Assembly (NCBI GenBank): GCA_034509425.1
Contig: JAVTVJ010000130.1
Span: 3,527,501 to 3,591,500, forward strand
Reading direction: 5' to 3'
DNA: 64,000 bases
Source of the DNA: Eopsaltria australis
Lineage: Eukaryota; Chordata; Aves; Passeriformes; Petroicidae
A model generated the notes under the pieces. It worked only from the letters and a program-made list of their open reading frames with translations, was not told the DNA's origin and searched no databases. This document shows positions 46,600-57,500 of this stretch, one piece after another. The number at the start of each line of letters is the position of its first letter. Position 1 is the first letter of the stretch. The translations under genes and the position numbers were made by a program.

Positions 46600-46990
46600 T
46601 TACACAGAAAAAATAATAAAATATGTCTGCTGGTGAACTGTTATACGACAGAATAAATGGTTAGCAGTGTATGTTATAAAATAGCACGGTGACACCACGT
46701 ATGTTTGCTTTAAAAGCTTATTATAAAAATCAATGATGATATACATCTTGGTTAGGCCCATTTTTTCTAATTAAAGAGACAGTGTCAAAAAAAGGTTTTC
46801 AGTGGTTCAATCTGTAATTCTTATTTCTCTTCATCATCTCTAATATTTTCTCTGACTGGAGGCCTTGAAAATACTCTACAAGATTTTGCTCATTTTCGCT
46901 CAAAAATAATTCTGCATGTGGCACCGAGGTTAATGTTGTTCTTTTATGTATGATCCTCATAACGTGTGATGCTTCAGATTAAATCATCTG
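46600..46990. promoter_or_regulatory. Candidate conserved noncoding element, AT-rich
   Basis: This is non-repetitive AT-rich DNA with TTCTAATTAAAGAGA, CAATGATGATATAC, GAGGTTAATGTTG and CAGATTAAATCATC. It resembles many vertebrate conserved elements, but nothing specific marks its function. Confidence 0.22.
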
Positions 46991-49900
46991 GTTTTCCTAA
47001 GAGGCCTCTAAGGAGGAAATTCTGATTGCCTTTAAGTCAAAGAAAAATTTCCATCCACCCCAGCAGAGCCAGATTTTACACCCTGAAGGTACAAAAGCTG
47101 CTTCTCTCTCCTCCAAGAATGCAAGGAGAAACCAAGGGGAATAACTCAGTGGAAAGGAACATAAAAGAAAACTGGCAGGATCTCCTCTCCAAAGGGAACC
47201 CTCCCAGCAAAAGAGAAGAAAGAAATACCTTGGGAGAAATGCATTTCCACCTCCTCTGGAAGTGCATGGAGTCACAATACAGATTTATTTTTTACCTTCA
47301 GTGATTAAGCTCCTATTCAGGGCTTTAGAAGCAGCTCTGGCACTCGAACACGGCTCAGCTCAAACTCATAAATACCCCCGTGGTGCAGCTGTATCTGTGG
47401 CTACTTTACTTGGTGTTCACAGCATTTCTAGGATCCAGCTTTTCCAGACAGGCTTCATTTATATCCCTGTCAGTACTTTACACACACATAACTTTTCTAA
47501 AAAGCCCTTCCTGTACCTTAAATATCCTTGAAACATTTTTGTTGGTAGTTGCCCCTTTTAAGCTGATTGGTCTTCCATCAAAATGAAATATATCAAAACT
47601 ATTTTGTTATTCACCCAGAAAATTCCCTTTCAGACACAATCATCTTTCTTTCCTGAATTCCACCTAATTTGTTAACCTGTTTCTATTATTGAACTACCTG
47701 TAGATAAATGCCATATTCCAGGGCAGAAAAAAGGCTCTTTGCACAGAGGGAATATTACATCTCTGACTCACAGACAAAGCATCGCTGGCATTCCTTGGAT
47801 CTATTTTACATTGCAAGCCTGGACCCTCATAATGGCCATGATTATGTGTCATGGACCCTCAGCCAACATGGGGGTGCTGCTCAAATAAGGGGGTACACAG
47901 GAGCTACAGCCACACCACCATGTTGGAGGGTTCACACTGGTTCCTTTTCCTTTAAAATTTGCTATTTAAGCCATAAAACACAAATAACAGAACCCTCTCT
48001 CACAAGCAAATCCATTTCTGCATCAAGGCAGAGCAGGTTTGTGGTCATACCCCCCACTGTCTCTGTAGTGCCTTTAGCTTCCTCTCAGCTTCTGAGGAGG
48101 AAAGTGGTTCCTGATCAAGGGAACCAGAGAGAAAAGCCCAGTGCAGTTCTGTCTCCTCAGACTGCCTTTGCCCTCCTGGGACCTCAGCATCAGGCAAGAA
48201 AGGCAGAGCTTAAGAAGCTTTCCTTTTTCATCTAGTTTCCATTTTCCTGTCTCCCCAGATTCTCCAGGCAGCAGCCTGACTACACAGATAACCAGAGTGA
48301 CCTATGCAGCCCTCTCAGATGTATCTGGATCTTTGGAGAGATGCAAATAGGGAAAAAGAAAGTGTGTCCTCGCTTGTCTTCAGATTCCTTTCAAGAGAAC
48401 TTGAACCACAGACCACGTGGTGTTTTGTGCTCCCACCATTTAACCACTCTCAGGTTACCACATGGGTTCCACTCAGGAAGCTTTCTTGCTAAATCATATT
48501 ACACACACATATTAATACCCTTTTGAGAGTATAATAATGACTTTATGAAGACAATAAGTTATCAGACGTAATTTTAAAATGAGGTCTGACTATAGCAGTA
48601 TTTTATCCTTTTTTGAACAGAAGTCTGTGGTGGGATACACAGAAGCATCTTGCAAAAAACATAAAGCTATTTGCTTTCAGACACACTTGAAAACTGTCTT
48701 TTTATCCTTGGCTGAGCCTCAACTACTTGATTTAACCTCTGCTATCACCACTGTGTCAGCCCATATCCCATTTCCCCTTACTCCATCTCCTAAATCTGGA
48801 TGTTCTTCGAGGCAAAATTCACAAGTTTGGAGAGTCTTGGGAATGGGAAGTGCTGTCATTACGACTACAAGCCGTGTTTCAGCGTGTGCTTTGTACATTT
48901 TGAGAGCTCACCTCCTCCTCCTGCTCTTAAATCTTTGTTGAGGAAAGATTGTGACTGGGAATGATGAAGTGTGTGAACTGAGGGGGTTGTAGTGTCCTTA
49001 AAAGAAGAAAGAGAAAAAAATGGCACGGCATTCTCTGCAGTGGTTATCACCAACAGCCATCCTTTGTGCTCGAGCACTCGCAGAAGCATAAAGTAACTGC
49101 AATACATCCCCCCTCTATTGATTCAGAAAAGAAAGGTAATTGATTCACCCTCAGGATTTCCTTTAAAAGACACTGGGTAAGAATTATCTCCCCTGTATCA
49201 TATCACAAAACACACTAAGCAAAGCTACTTGAGATTTGTATACTGTCATCCATCACTGGAATCCCCAAGCTCTTTTCAAGCATAATTGAGAGCAGACAAC
49301 TGTATTTTTGGGGTCGTTGCAGGGTCTCTCTCCATCTCTCAGGGTAAAACCCTCCACTTGTAGTATTTGGGAAATGGTTGGCTTGAACTGAAGGAGGGTT
49401 TGTTATTTTGCTGATTGAATTGAATTTGAGGCTTAAAAAGATGCAGCAAACTGATTAAAGTAGACACTGAAGACTAAAAAGCATCAATCCCTTTGCCCCA
49501 CTGCCCCCATCATGGTTTTTATTTGCATCCTTAATTTCAGGACATTAAAACTTGCCCAGGGACTGAGGCATGTGCTGTATATGCTGTATAGGTATGGAGC
49601 CCAGGGTCACACAAACCCTGCCGCTCAGCAAACACAGATCTGATCCTACCCTGACAATTTATACAAAGGGCTCGATTTTTCAACCTCCTGAATTCTCCTT
49701 TTCTATGGATTTGCATATTTTTAACACATCTTGGCATATAAGCCATAAATGTTGGCCTTATTTCTGAAATGCTGTCATTTCTCCCCTGCTATATATTACA
49801 AAACATCAGCCCCATGACAGGGGTGCCTCACTTCCAGCCACTGGCACTTGGAGCTACTTCTAAAACCTACCAGATATTTGGACCTAAAACTCTCTGACAA

Positions 49901-50604
49901 CATTTAAAAATTTGACCTGATGGAGTGAAGCTTTATGTGATGATCAAAGAATTGGATAAATGGACAGAGAAAATGGAGAAAACTGGTGCTGGTCTATTTG
50001 GACAAAGAACATGGAGAAAATTTGGGTTCCAGTCTATAGTCTCCAAAAAATCTTTGTTAGAGATTTCACTGAATGTCAGTAGCAGTAAGAAACAGCAAGA
50101 ACCAGAGCCAGTAGCTCCAGATTTTAATGTCTTCCCACAGTAAAAATGTACATCTCCAAGCAATTCTGTGGAGGACAGCAACTGATAGCCAAGAAACTGC
50201 CTCCTGTAATTAACATGCTGCTTTTCTAGATGAGCCTCTTTGCTGCAATATTTTTACTCTGAATTCCTGACAAGTTAAAAAAAAGGAGAATGGGCTGAGT
50301 GTTCAGACTGGCAGATTGCCTGAACGTACTTACAATCATTAACTGATCTCATGTTGTCTCCTGCTGCCACCTTCCCATAGGGGAGCAGATGTCCCAAAAC
50401 AAACGGCGCTGCTGGATGGGGAACGTGAAAGTCGGGGGAGATGCAAAAGGCACTCAGAGTCACCATTTCTCAGGGGACTAAAGCCTGACCAAGCACCACT
50501 TTTGGAAGGTATGATAATGCCCTATTTAGTGAGAAAGAGGAGCTGTAAAGGTGTGCATCCCACAGTCCATTAGATGTGGGTGCACAAACAAAGGGAAATA
50601 CACT
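46991..50604. other. Unique noncoding DNA
   Basis: No gene is supported. A 175-codon frame at 47708-48235 has no recognised domain. Octamers occur at 48341-48348, 49521-49528 (reverse) and 49709-49716 (reverse). A second ACCACGTGGT palindrome is at 48412-48421. Confidence 0.6.
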
Positions 50605-50893
50605 GAAAAATCCACATTCTCCATGGTACCAAATAACAGGACAAGAGGCAAGGGGCAGAAACTGGTGCACAGGAAGTTCCACATGAACGTGAGGAGAAAC
50701 TTCTTTCCTGTGGAGTGATCAAGCTCTGGAACAGGTTGTCCAGAGAGAGTTTGGAGTCTCCCTCACAGGAGATATTCCAGATCTGCCTGGATGCAATCCT
50801 GTGCTCTGGGATGACCCTGCTTGAGGAGGAAGGTGGGACCAGATGACTCTACTGTGGTTCCTTCCCAACCTGACCCATTCTGTGATAGCATCC
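50605..50893 (+). mobile_element. CR1 LINE fragment, 3' end
   Basis: GGACAAGAGGCAAGGGGCAG, CACAGGAAGTTCCACATGAA, GAGGAGAAACTTCTTTCC, CTGGAACAGGTTGTCCAGAG, GGAGTCTCCCTCACAGGAGA, GATGACCCTGCTTGAGGAGG and TTCCCAACCTGACCCATTCTGTGATAG appear in CR1 plus order. The 3' end is nearly complete and the 5' side is truncated near 50605. It is of the same type as the copy at 38.7 kb. The bases at 50612-50634 correspond to the RE1-bearing part of that copy but match RE1 poorly. Confidence 0.93.
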
Positions 50894-52421
50894 CAGACTT
50901 GCCTCCAGATGGATCTCCAACCAAGTGATGGGTGAGGAATATCTAAAGTACCTCAGCTGCTTTTCTTTCTGCAAAATGTCTGAGAACAATTCATGAGTGT
51001 CCTGACTTTATCACAGCAGACACTGAATATTACCTGAAATCAGCCATTAAATACCTTCTGTGGATACTCCCCCACTCTGTGACAAGTTTCCAAGTGTTTG
51101 ACTGTGTAAGATCCCAAAGTGGATCTGGCAAGACATAAATCACACAGTGTATCTGTTCCTTGACTGGAAAAGACAAGCTCAGAGTCAGGATTCCAGGGTG
51201 AACAATCACAATTACCCATCCCAAATGTCCCTTCTGGGAGCATTTTTCAATCCTCCTATCTCAGTGCTAACTGCAGCCAGAAAACCTACTGGCTAGTACA
51301 TTTATAGATAATAAATGTAAAAGAAAAACAAACAACTAAAGCTGATTTACTGTCATATCTAAAAGAACATTTGTGCAAGCTTACACAGTCCTGGGAACCA
51401 AATCAAGCCCAGGCAGAGTGGCTGCCTTTGGAAAACACACCTATGGCTGATTCCAGCTGCTAAGCAGGGACACAGAGACTTTAACCTCTTCCAGGCACCA
51501 GGCACAGCGTAGCTAAAGAGCTTATCCAGCTCCAGGTTTGGGTGTGTGTGAGAAACCAGTGAAAAAAAACCTGGTCATCCTAAATTTGTTCTCTTCAAAA
51601 CACACACGCAGCAAATTTCCTCTCATCCCTTTGGGCCCTGCAAGAAAGGAGGAGAAAAATCCAATATTTTCTGTAGAGCTCTGGAACTCCTGCAAACCCT
51701 CATTAAAGGCCACAGAGAAACCATACATTTTAATGCCTGCAATGTGCTGATGCATTCCTCTTTATTACCTGGGGATAATAAAGCTATTGTGTACATTACC
51801 TGCATGCAGGCCATCCCTGGCACGCTCCAGGCACACCCTCTTGGAAGGTGGGGATGAAATATCCAGGGGAAAAATCAGACTTTTAAATCAACATGGAAAT
51901 GCTGGCTGGAGATTGCCAGCAATTTCTGTAATTCATCCTCCTGCCTCATAGATGATGCACATCATTAATGAGCAACACCCAAAACTCCTCCTGATAGCTA
52001 CGAAAGGCATGGGAACAGGCCTTAAATTTGCTGGTACAAATATAAATCTATCTTTGGTTGAGCTCAACCATACATCAGCCAATGCACAGTGTAAAGCTTG
52101 GCTCTCGGACAACATTTTCAGGCTAATCAAAGAGACAGGAGAGTCCAGGCAGTAATAGCTCCTCACTGCAGGGAGCACCCTAAGGTTTCATAACTCACCT
52201 AAGGTGAGAGTGGTGAGGGAGATACTGAGCCTGTCCATCCCTACTGGAAACAACATCCTGCTTGGATGAGCCAAAATTTCATCAAAATTAAAAGAAAAAG
52301 GTCCATCTGATTCTGGCTTTTTGATGTGTACAGATTATAAAGGTGGATGAACACTCATGGAGTGTTAGGAGCAGTGGAATTCCTTGCATGTATGGGCTCT
52401 CCCCCTGTGCTCCAATCACCC
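50894..52421. other. Unique noncoding DNA
   Basis: No gene, RNA gene or repeat is recognised. Confidence 0.65.
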
Positions 52422-52508
52422 TGTGGGGACAGGGTAGTCCCCACAAGGGACTATTTGCCTTTTAAGGGATAAATTTAGGGGACAAATTTGCCTTTTAAGG
52501 GCAAATTT
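52422..52508. repeat. Cluster of inverted and direct repeats
   Basis: TGTGGGGAC (52422-52430) pairs with GTCCCCACA (52437-52445) around a 6-nt loop. TAGTCCC (52435-52441) pairs with GGGACTA (52447-52453) around a 5-nt loop, and it shares bases with the first stem, so the two hairpins exclude each other. TTTGCCTTTTAAGGG occurs at 52454-52468 and again at 52487-52501. AAATTTGCC (52484-52492) pairs with GGCAAATTT (52500-52508). No known family is recognised. Confidence 0.75.
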
Positions 52509-53997
52509 TTACCTTTGAACAAAGCCTAGTGACCAGGATAAACCTACCCTGCCTGGCAAACCATCACACCTGAAAAAGAACAATTTGTATATCTCATTAT
52601 GAAAAGGATGAATAAAATGTATGATTTTTCTTTATTTGAAAATAAAACACCTTTCTAGAATTGCCATACTTGTCTTTTTGCACAGCTGGTTTTTAATCTT
52701 CCCTCCGTGAAAGTTAGACTCCAACGAACTATTAATTACTTATCTTAAGCACCTCAAAGGGTTTCATGGGCCCATCCCAACTCCTTCCAAACATCAGAGA
52801 TCCCCGTATTTCCAGCTGCAATGCAAAAAAAGTGCACAGTCCATAGTAATTTTTGAGAGAATGCATTTTGAATTCCATAAATAATGCATAGCAAACACAC
52901 ACTTGGCTTGCTACCTTCTGGGAGAGCTGTGTTTGATACACACATGCATTAAGGCTGCAGGGTCTAAGCCTGTCCCCAAGGCAGCAGCCTGGGATGGATA
53001 ATCAGCTCCATGGACACAGATGAAATTCCCAACCACTTTTCTCCTAACATTAATGAGAATTATACAGCAAAGGTCTCACTCTAAACCAGCCTCCCAAAGA
53101 TGGCTGGTCCTCATCAAACTGGAGCAGACACGTGTCAGTGCACTGCAAACAAAGCCAGGAGGAAGCAAAACAAGAAAAACTTTAAAAGAAGGAATTTTGC
53201 AGAAAAATGGCTAATCATTCCCAGGCCTGAGTGAAACACAGAAATCCCTTACTCTGAATTATTTCACCTCCCAATGGAGCTGATGAAGGAAAGCAGAATT
53301 TGAATGCTTTAGAAGATTTTTGGACTGCCAAATGGAATGCAAAAATCAGTGACTTTGGGATAATTTTGTCAGATTTGAGATGCCATGGCCAGGAGCTCTC
53401 CAACTGTTCGACAAAACAGAGATTAGCTCTCAGAGCTTTTTACCTCGTTTTTTTCTCCTCTTTGCAATATTACTCTGTGTGTTGGGACATCTGGTCCCAC
53501 TGTGGGAAGGTGATGGAGTCTCCTCGCATGAGGTGAGGTGGATCAGGAAAGCTGCCAGCAACAAGGTCTGCTCTCCACCGTGGCTGTGTCAGGGAGGTGC
53601 AGGATGTGGAGTTTCACGTGTCCCCCCCTTCCAGAATGCGTTAGGGATGAAAAATGTCTGTGTGCCACCTGCTGCTGTGTGCAATTCATCACTGGCTGAA
53701 AAAAATCAGGGCCCTGGTAACTCTCCAAAGGACACCAACATGTGGCTCTTTAATTCCTTGGACAAACAGGTCCCTTGGTTGGGAGTGGCCTTCCTGTTTG
53801 GAGCCAGGTACAAAGAAACACACAAAGGACAGGGTGATCTGTCACCCAGGAAGTCACAGGGAGCTTAAATGACAACCATTCATCTTAAGGAGACAACACC
53901 TCTGCTCAGGGGCTTCAGTTCTGATCCCCTGGTTGATCCTCATTTAAACAAACAAAGGAGACCAGAGTAAGATCCAAAATTTCAGTCCAATTCCCCC
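52509..53997. other. Unique noncoding DNA
   Basis: No gene is supported. A 162-codon frame at 53380-53868 has no recognisable domain. Confidence 0.6.
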
Positions 53998-54592
53998 TGA
54001 TCCTCGAGCGGGACATCTCGACCTGTCTATCACAATCATGAACTAATCATGATTAGTCCAGAATACAGAAACCTTCACCATGGATGGAAAATTTCCCACT
54101 CCCAGTCACATCCTCACCTAACCATAACCAAAGTTCATTATTTGGTCCCAGAACTCTGGATTGCATCCAACCCTTAAATTACCACCAGTCTGATCACAAA
54201 AACAAATGCTGTCTATTTGGCTACTAATTAGTCAACAACGATGAACGGGAAAGAAAATAAAGGAAAACTTCTCTTCCCTGACAAGCTGTCATGAGGATAT
54301 GAAGAGCACAAATAACAAGCAGCTCCTCCAGAGCACGAGACAACACGACAGCTCGCTCCGAGCGTGATTCATCCCGTCTCGCAAAGGAGCAGCCTAGGAG
54401 GAGACAAGTATCACTCTGCCAAGGAAAAAAGAGGCATGGGACAGTCCAAAAATCTTCATAGCCACAGCAGATCGGATGGAGAGATGGTGAGAGAAGAGGG
54501 GAAAAAAACCCAAGTTTGCAGCAACAGTTGCTGTCCAACACTGCAGCCGTCACCAGCAGGACGAGGGGATTAACAGACGGCGCTCAGAGCTG
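53998..54592. promoter_or_regulatory. Small CpG cluster
   Basis: There are about 17 CpG in 590 bp, and seven of these lie in the 50 bp at 54335-54383 (GCACGAGAC, CACGACAGCTCGCTCCGAGC, CATCCCGTCTCGC). The flanks are CpG-poor. It may be an unmethylated enhancer. No coding exon is seen. Confidence 0.35.
54042..54057. promoter_or_regulatory. Perfect 16-bp palindrome with two inverted TAATCA sites
   Basis: ACTAATCATGATTAGT equals its reverse complement. Each half contains TAATCA, a homeodomain-type core, in head-to-head arrangement, suggesting a possible dimer site. It lies at the edge of the CpG cluster. Confidence 0.4.
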
Positions 54593-57500
54593 GGACAGAA
54601 TGCTGGGATTTAAGCAGTCATTTTGTGAACTGTTACAGAGAAAGTGAAAGGAATTACATTCCCCACTAAGTCCACTGTGGGTGAGTTGAGTTCATAAATT
54701 CCCTAAACCTCTTCAGTGCACTCTCCTGTGACGTCTCCACTCCACACACAAAGGGCATATTATGCTCATTAAAACCAGCTCCCTGAAGCAGAGGCTGGAA
54801 GAAGCCATCCTTCTGTCCACACAGCTCTGCAGGTGAGCAGGAAGAGGAGGAACCCTGCTGGCATCTCTTCTCCTCTCCATTCTGAGGTACCCTGTCCCAT
54901 CAGAACTCACAGCGAGCAGGTCACATCACAGCACTTCATGTGGCACAGAGGAGGATGGAGCTGAGAAAAAGCACAAAAATCAACCTGCACAGTGGGCAGA
55001 GGGAGCCCAAACAGTCCAGAGTGCCCCAGGAAGCACAGATTACAGTGCTTTGCTTGTGTCAATGGACATTGTGTCCTGCCCTGAGCAGGAAGGACCAAAA
55101 ATGCCACAGCATCCCAGGTGCACTGGCTGCATCCCCCCCACCTCTCATCTGTGAAACAACCACTCCTCTGCACCAGAGTGTGAACAAAACACAAAAGGAT
55201 ACACCAAGAAAACATAATTCCAGAGCAGTGAATTCCAGGCACATTGCAAGGAGGCGTTTGGGGACTTGGCAGCAGAACAAGCCTGATTCAAGGTCCTGTG
55301 ATAAAAGTGAAACGAGCTCACATCTCATCACTGTACATGCAGTTTGTGAGCTCACATATTATTTTACATGGCACACTCACTCCATCCTGGATGAACACAG
55401 AGCAAATAAACCCTTGAAGGATTCCTGTGAACTGTACAAACACTGGAATCAGACATTAGCAAGACACTAGCCTTCAGAAATGCAGATTGGGACTCACACA
55501 CATCTGCATTGACTAAAACCCACAGCATTTAAACAAAGCCACCAGGTACACACCTGCCATGTGCTGATGTGCTACAGTATTTCCACAAAATTATTTCACT
55601 GGTTTGGGATCCAGCAGTTTGGGGATCAAACTCAGATTTTCCAGCTCCCTTGGCAAACTCCCAGACTGCTTAACAGGAGGTGATCGAGGGCTGGAGGGAA
55701 GCCCCTGAAGCTTTTAGCAAAAATTGACTGTATTTTATATAATAAGAAGGAGTTTCATCTATTACTATACTGTAAAATACATTTAGTTTAAAAAGCTCAA
55801 ATCCTTTTTTATCTTCTGTAAATGGAAGACAAAGGCCTTTGTTAATCCAGGTGTTAAAACACTCCATAGCTGCCAATTAGGCAGCAGCAGGAAGAATACA
55901 GATGAAACAATCTATATCCCAGGTAATGATCTTCCACTGCAGTCAGGACACAAAACAAACACCTTCTGGGAAGGCATCTGTTGACAGACATTCAGAAGTT
56001 ATTGCTGACATTCAATTTGAGAAATATTCAAGGAATTTCCAACAGGAATCATCGAGCCCTGTTCCTTATCTGACCACCTTATGTCAGTATTATTTTAATT
56101 TGTGTGACGTACTTTGTAGTAAACTCCGTTCTGAAAGCAAACCTGATGTAACCCAGAGCTGCTGCCTTTGGGAGAACAGCGGGAATGATTTCTTACCAAA
56201 ACATCATTTTTATATGACATTTCATAAGCAGCCAAATGCACAGCTAGAAAACTAGGACCTCTGAATTTCCATCATTTCGGAGAACTTCAGCAGAGACTAG
56301 TTGGAAGTTAATATAATATTGACTTTCCAGCACTGATGATTGAACTGTTGGGCTATAGTAAATGATCCACTGGTAATATTTCACCTCTCTTCTGTACACT
56401 TAATTTTTAAAGATACCCACAGTGAAAGGATATGTGGTTGCAGAAGCAGGGACTGGGACTCATAAGGCTTTTGTTACATTTCTGATTGCAGCCTTTAATC
56501 TTTGGGCCAAGCATTGCAATAGGAACTTTCTCCTGTTCATACCAAACTAAAGCCTGTATGTCATTATATCTTACAGCAGCTTGATTTCCTAACACTAGTG
56601 TTCCCCATTTGACTTACAAAGAAGGGATACCTTGAGCTAGATATATTTAATTTTTAAAAATCAAAACCTGGCTCACACCTGTCACTGATCTCAGGTGTGT
56701 GGGCCCAGCTGCATTATTCATCTGTTTGGTGAATAATGAGTATTTTACATTCCTGTACTATCCTGAGGAGGCTTCTTCTTCTGAGATGCTGTTTCTGGCA
56801 AATTAATAATTCAGGGATGTTTTTGTGGTGGTTCTTTCACCTTTATTTATTGCCCTGACTGCAAGAGACAAAATTTCCCTTTGGAGAATGAAGACTAAGA
56901 ACATTTCCTTTAGAACAGCTGCCTCAAAAAAAAATGGATTTTCAAGTTCCACTGTAAATTTTCCCATCTTAAATTACCTTTAGCTCTGCTGGTAATCTGT
57001 CTGCACAATTCAGAGTTTATATTTTAAAAAGTAATAATAGTACAAAATGTCAGGATCACAGGTAAATAAGGTTTTACAAAATATCACACAAGTGCAATGA
57101 AGACCCACTACTTCTTATTTCACATTTACTTTTATTTATGTGCTTTCACAGCTTCAAAGAGGCAAGGAGTTGCTTCACAACAGCTCTGGGAAAGTTCAGG
57201 ATACTGGCAGCAAAGGTTCCTCCTTATGCCTCCCAAGCTCTGCTCAAGATCAGCACTCTCAGTAAATTAAATTGGTTTAATAAAGTGAACTTTTACCCCA
57301 AAAGAAGTGGAAGAGTTTCTGTGAAGTCTTTCAGGGAGATCACTGGAATTCAAGGTTATATCCTGAAGTTACCTCAAATAACTTGTGGCAAGAGCCAGTA
57401 TAAAACTTTCAGGAGCATAAAAAATAGAAATATCATCATAGTACTAGAGAGACTCAGCACGACACGAAGGTGGAAACGCTGGGATGGGTGATTTGTAACA

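Noticed and set aside
46731..46858. C/D-box snoRNA-like ATGATGA ... CTGA pair
   Set aside because: Spacing is about 120 nt, no terminal stem and no internal C'/D' boxes.
47708..48235. 175-codon plus-strand frame
   Set aside because: No recognisable domain, signal or splice context.
54940..55470. 176-codon plus-strand frame
   Set aside because: No recognisable domain; codon content looks random.
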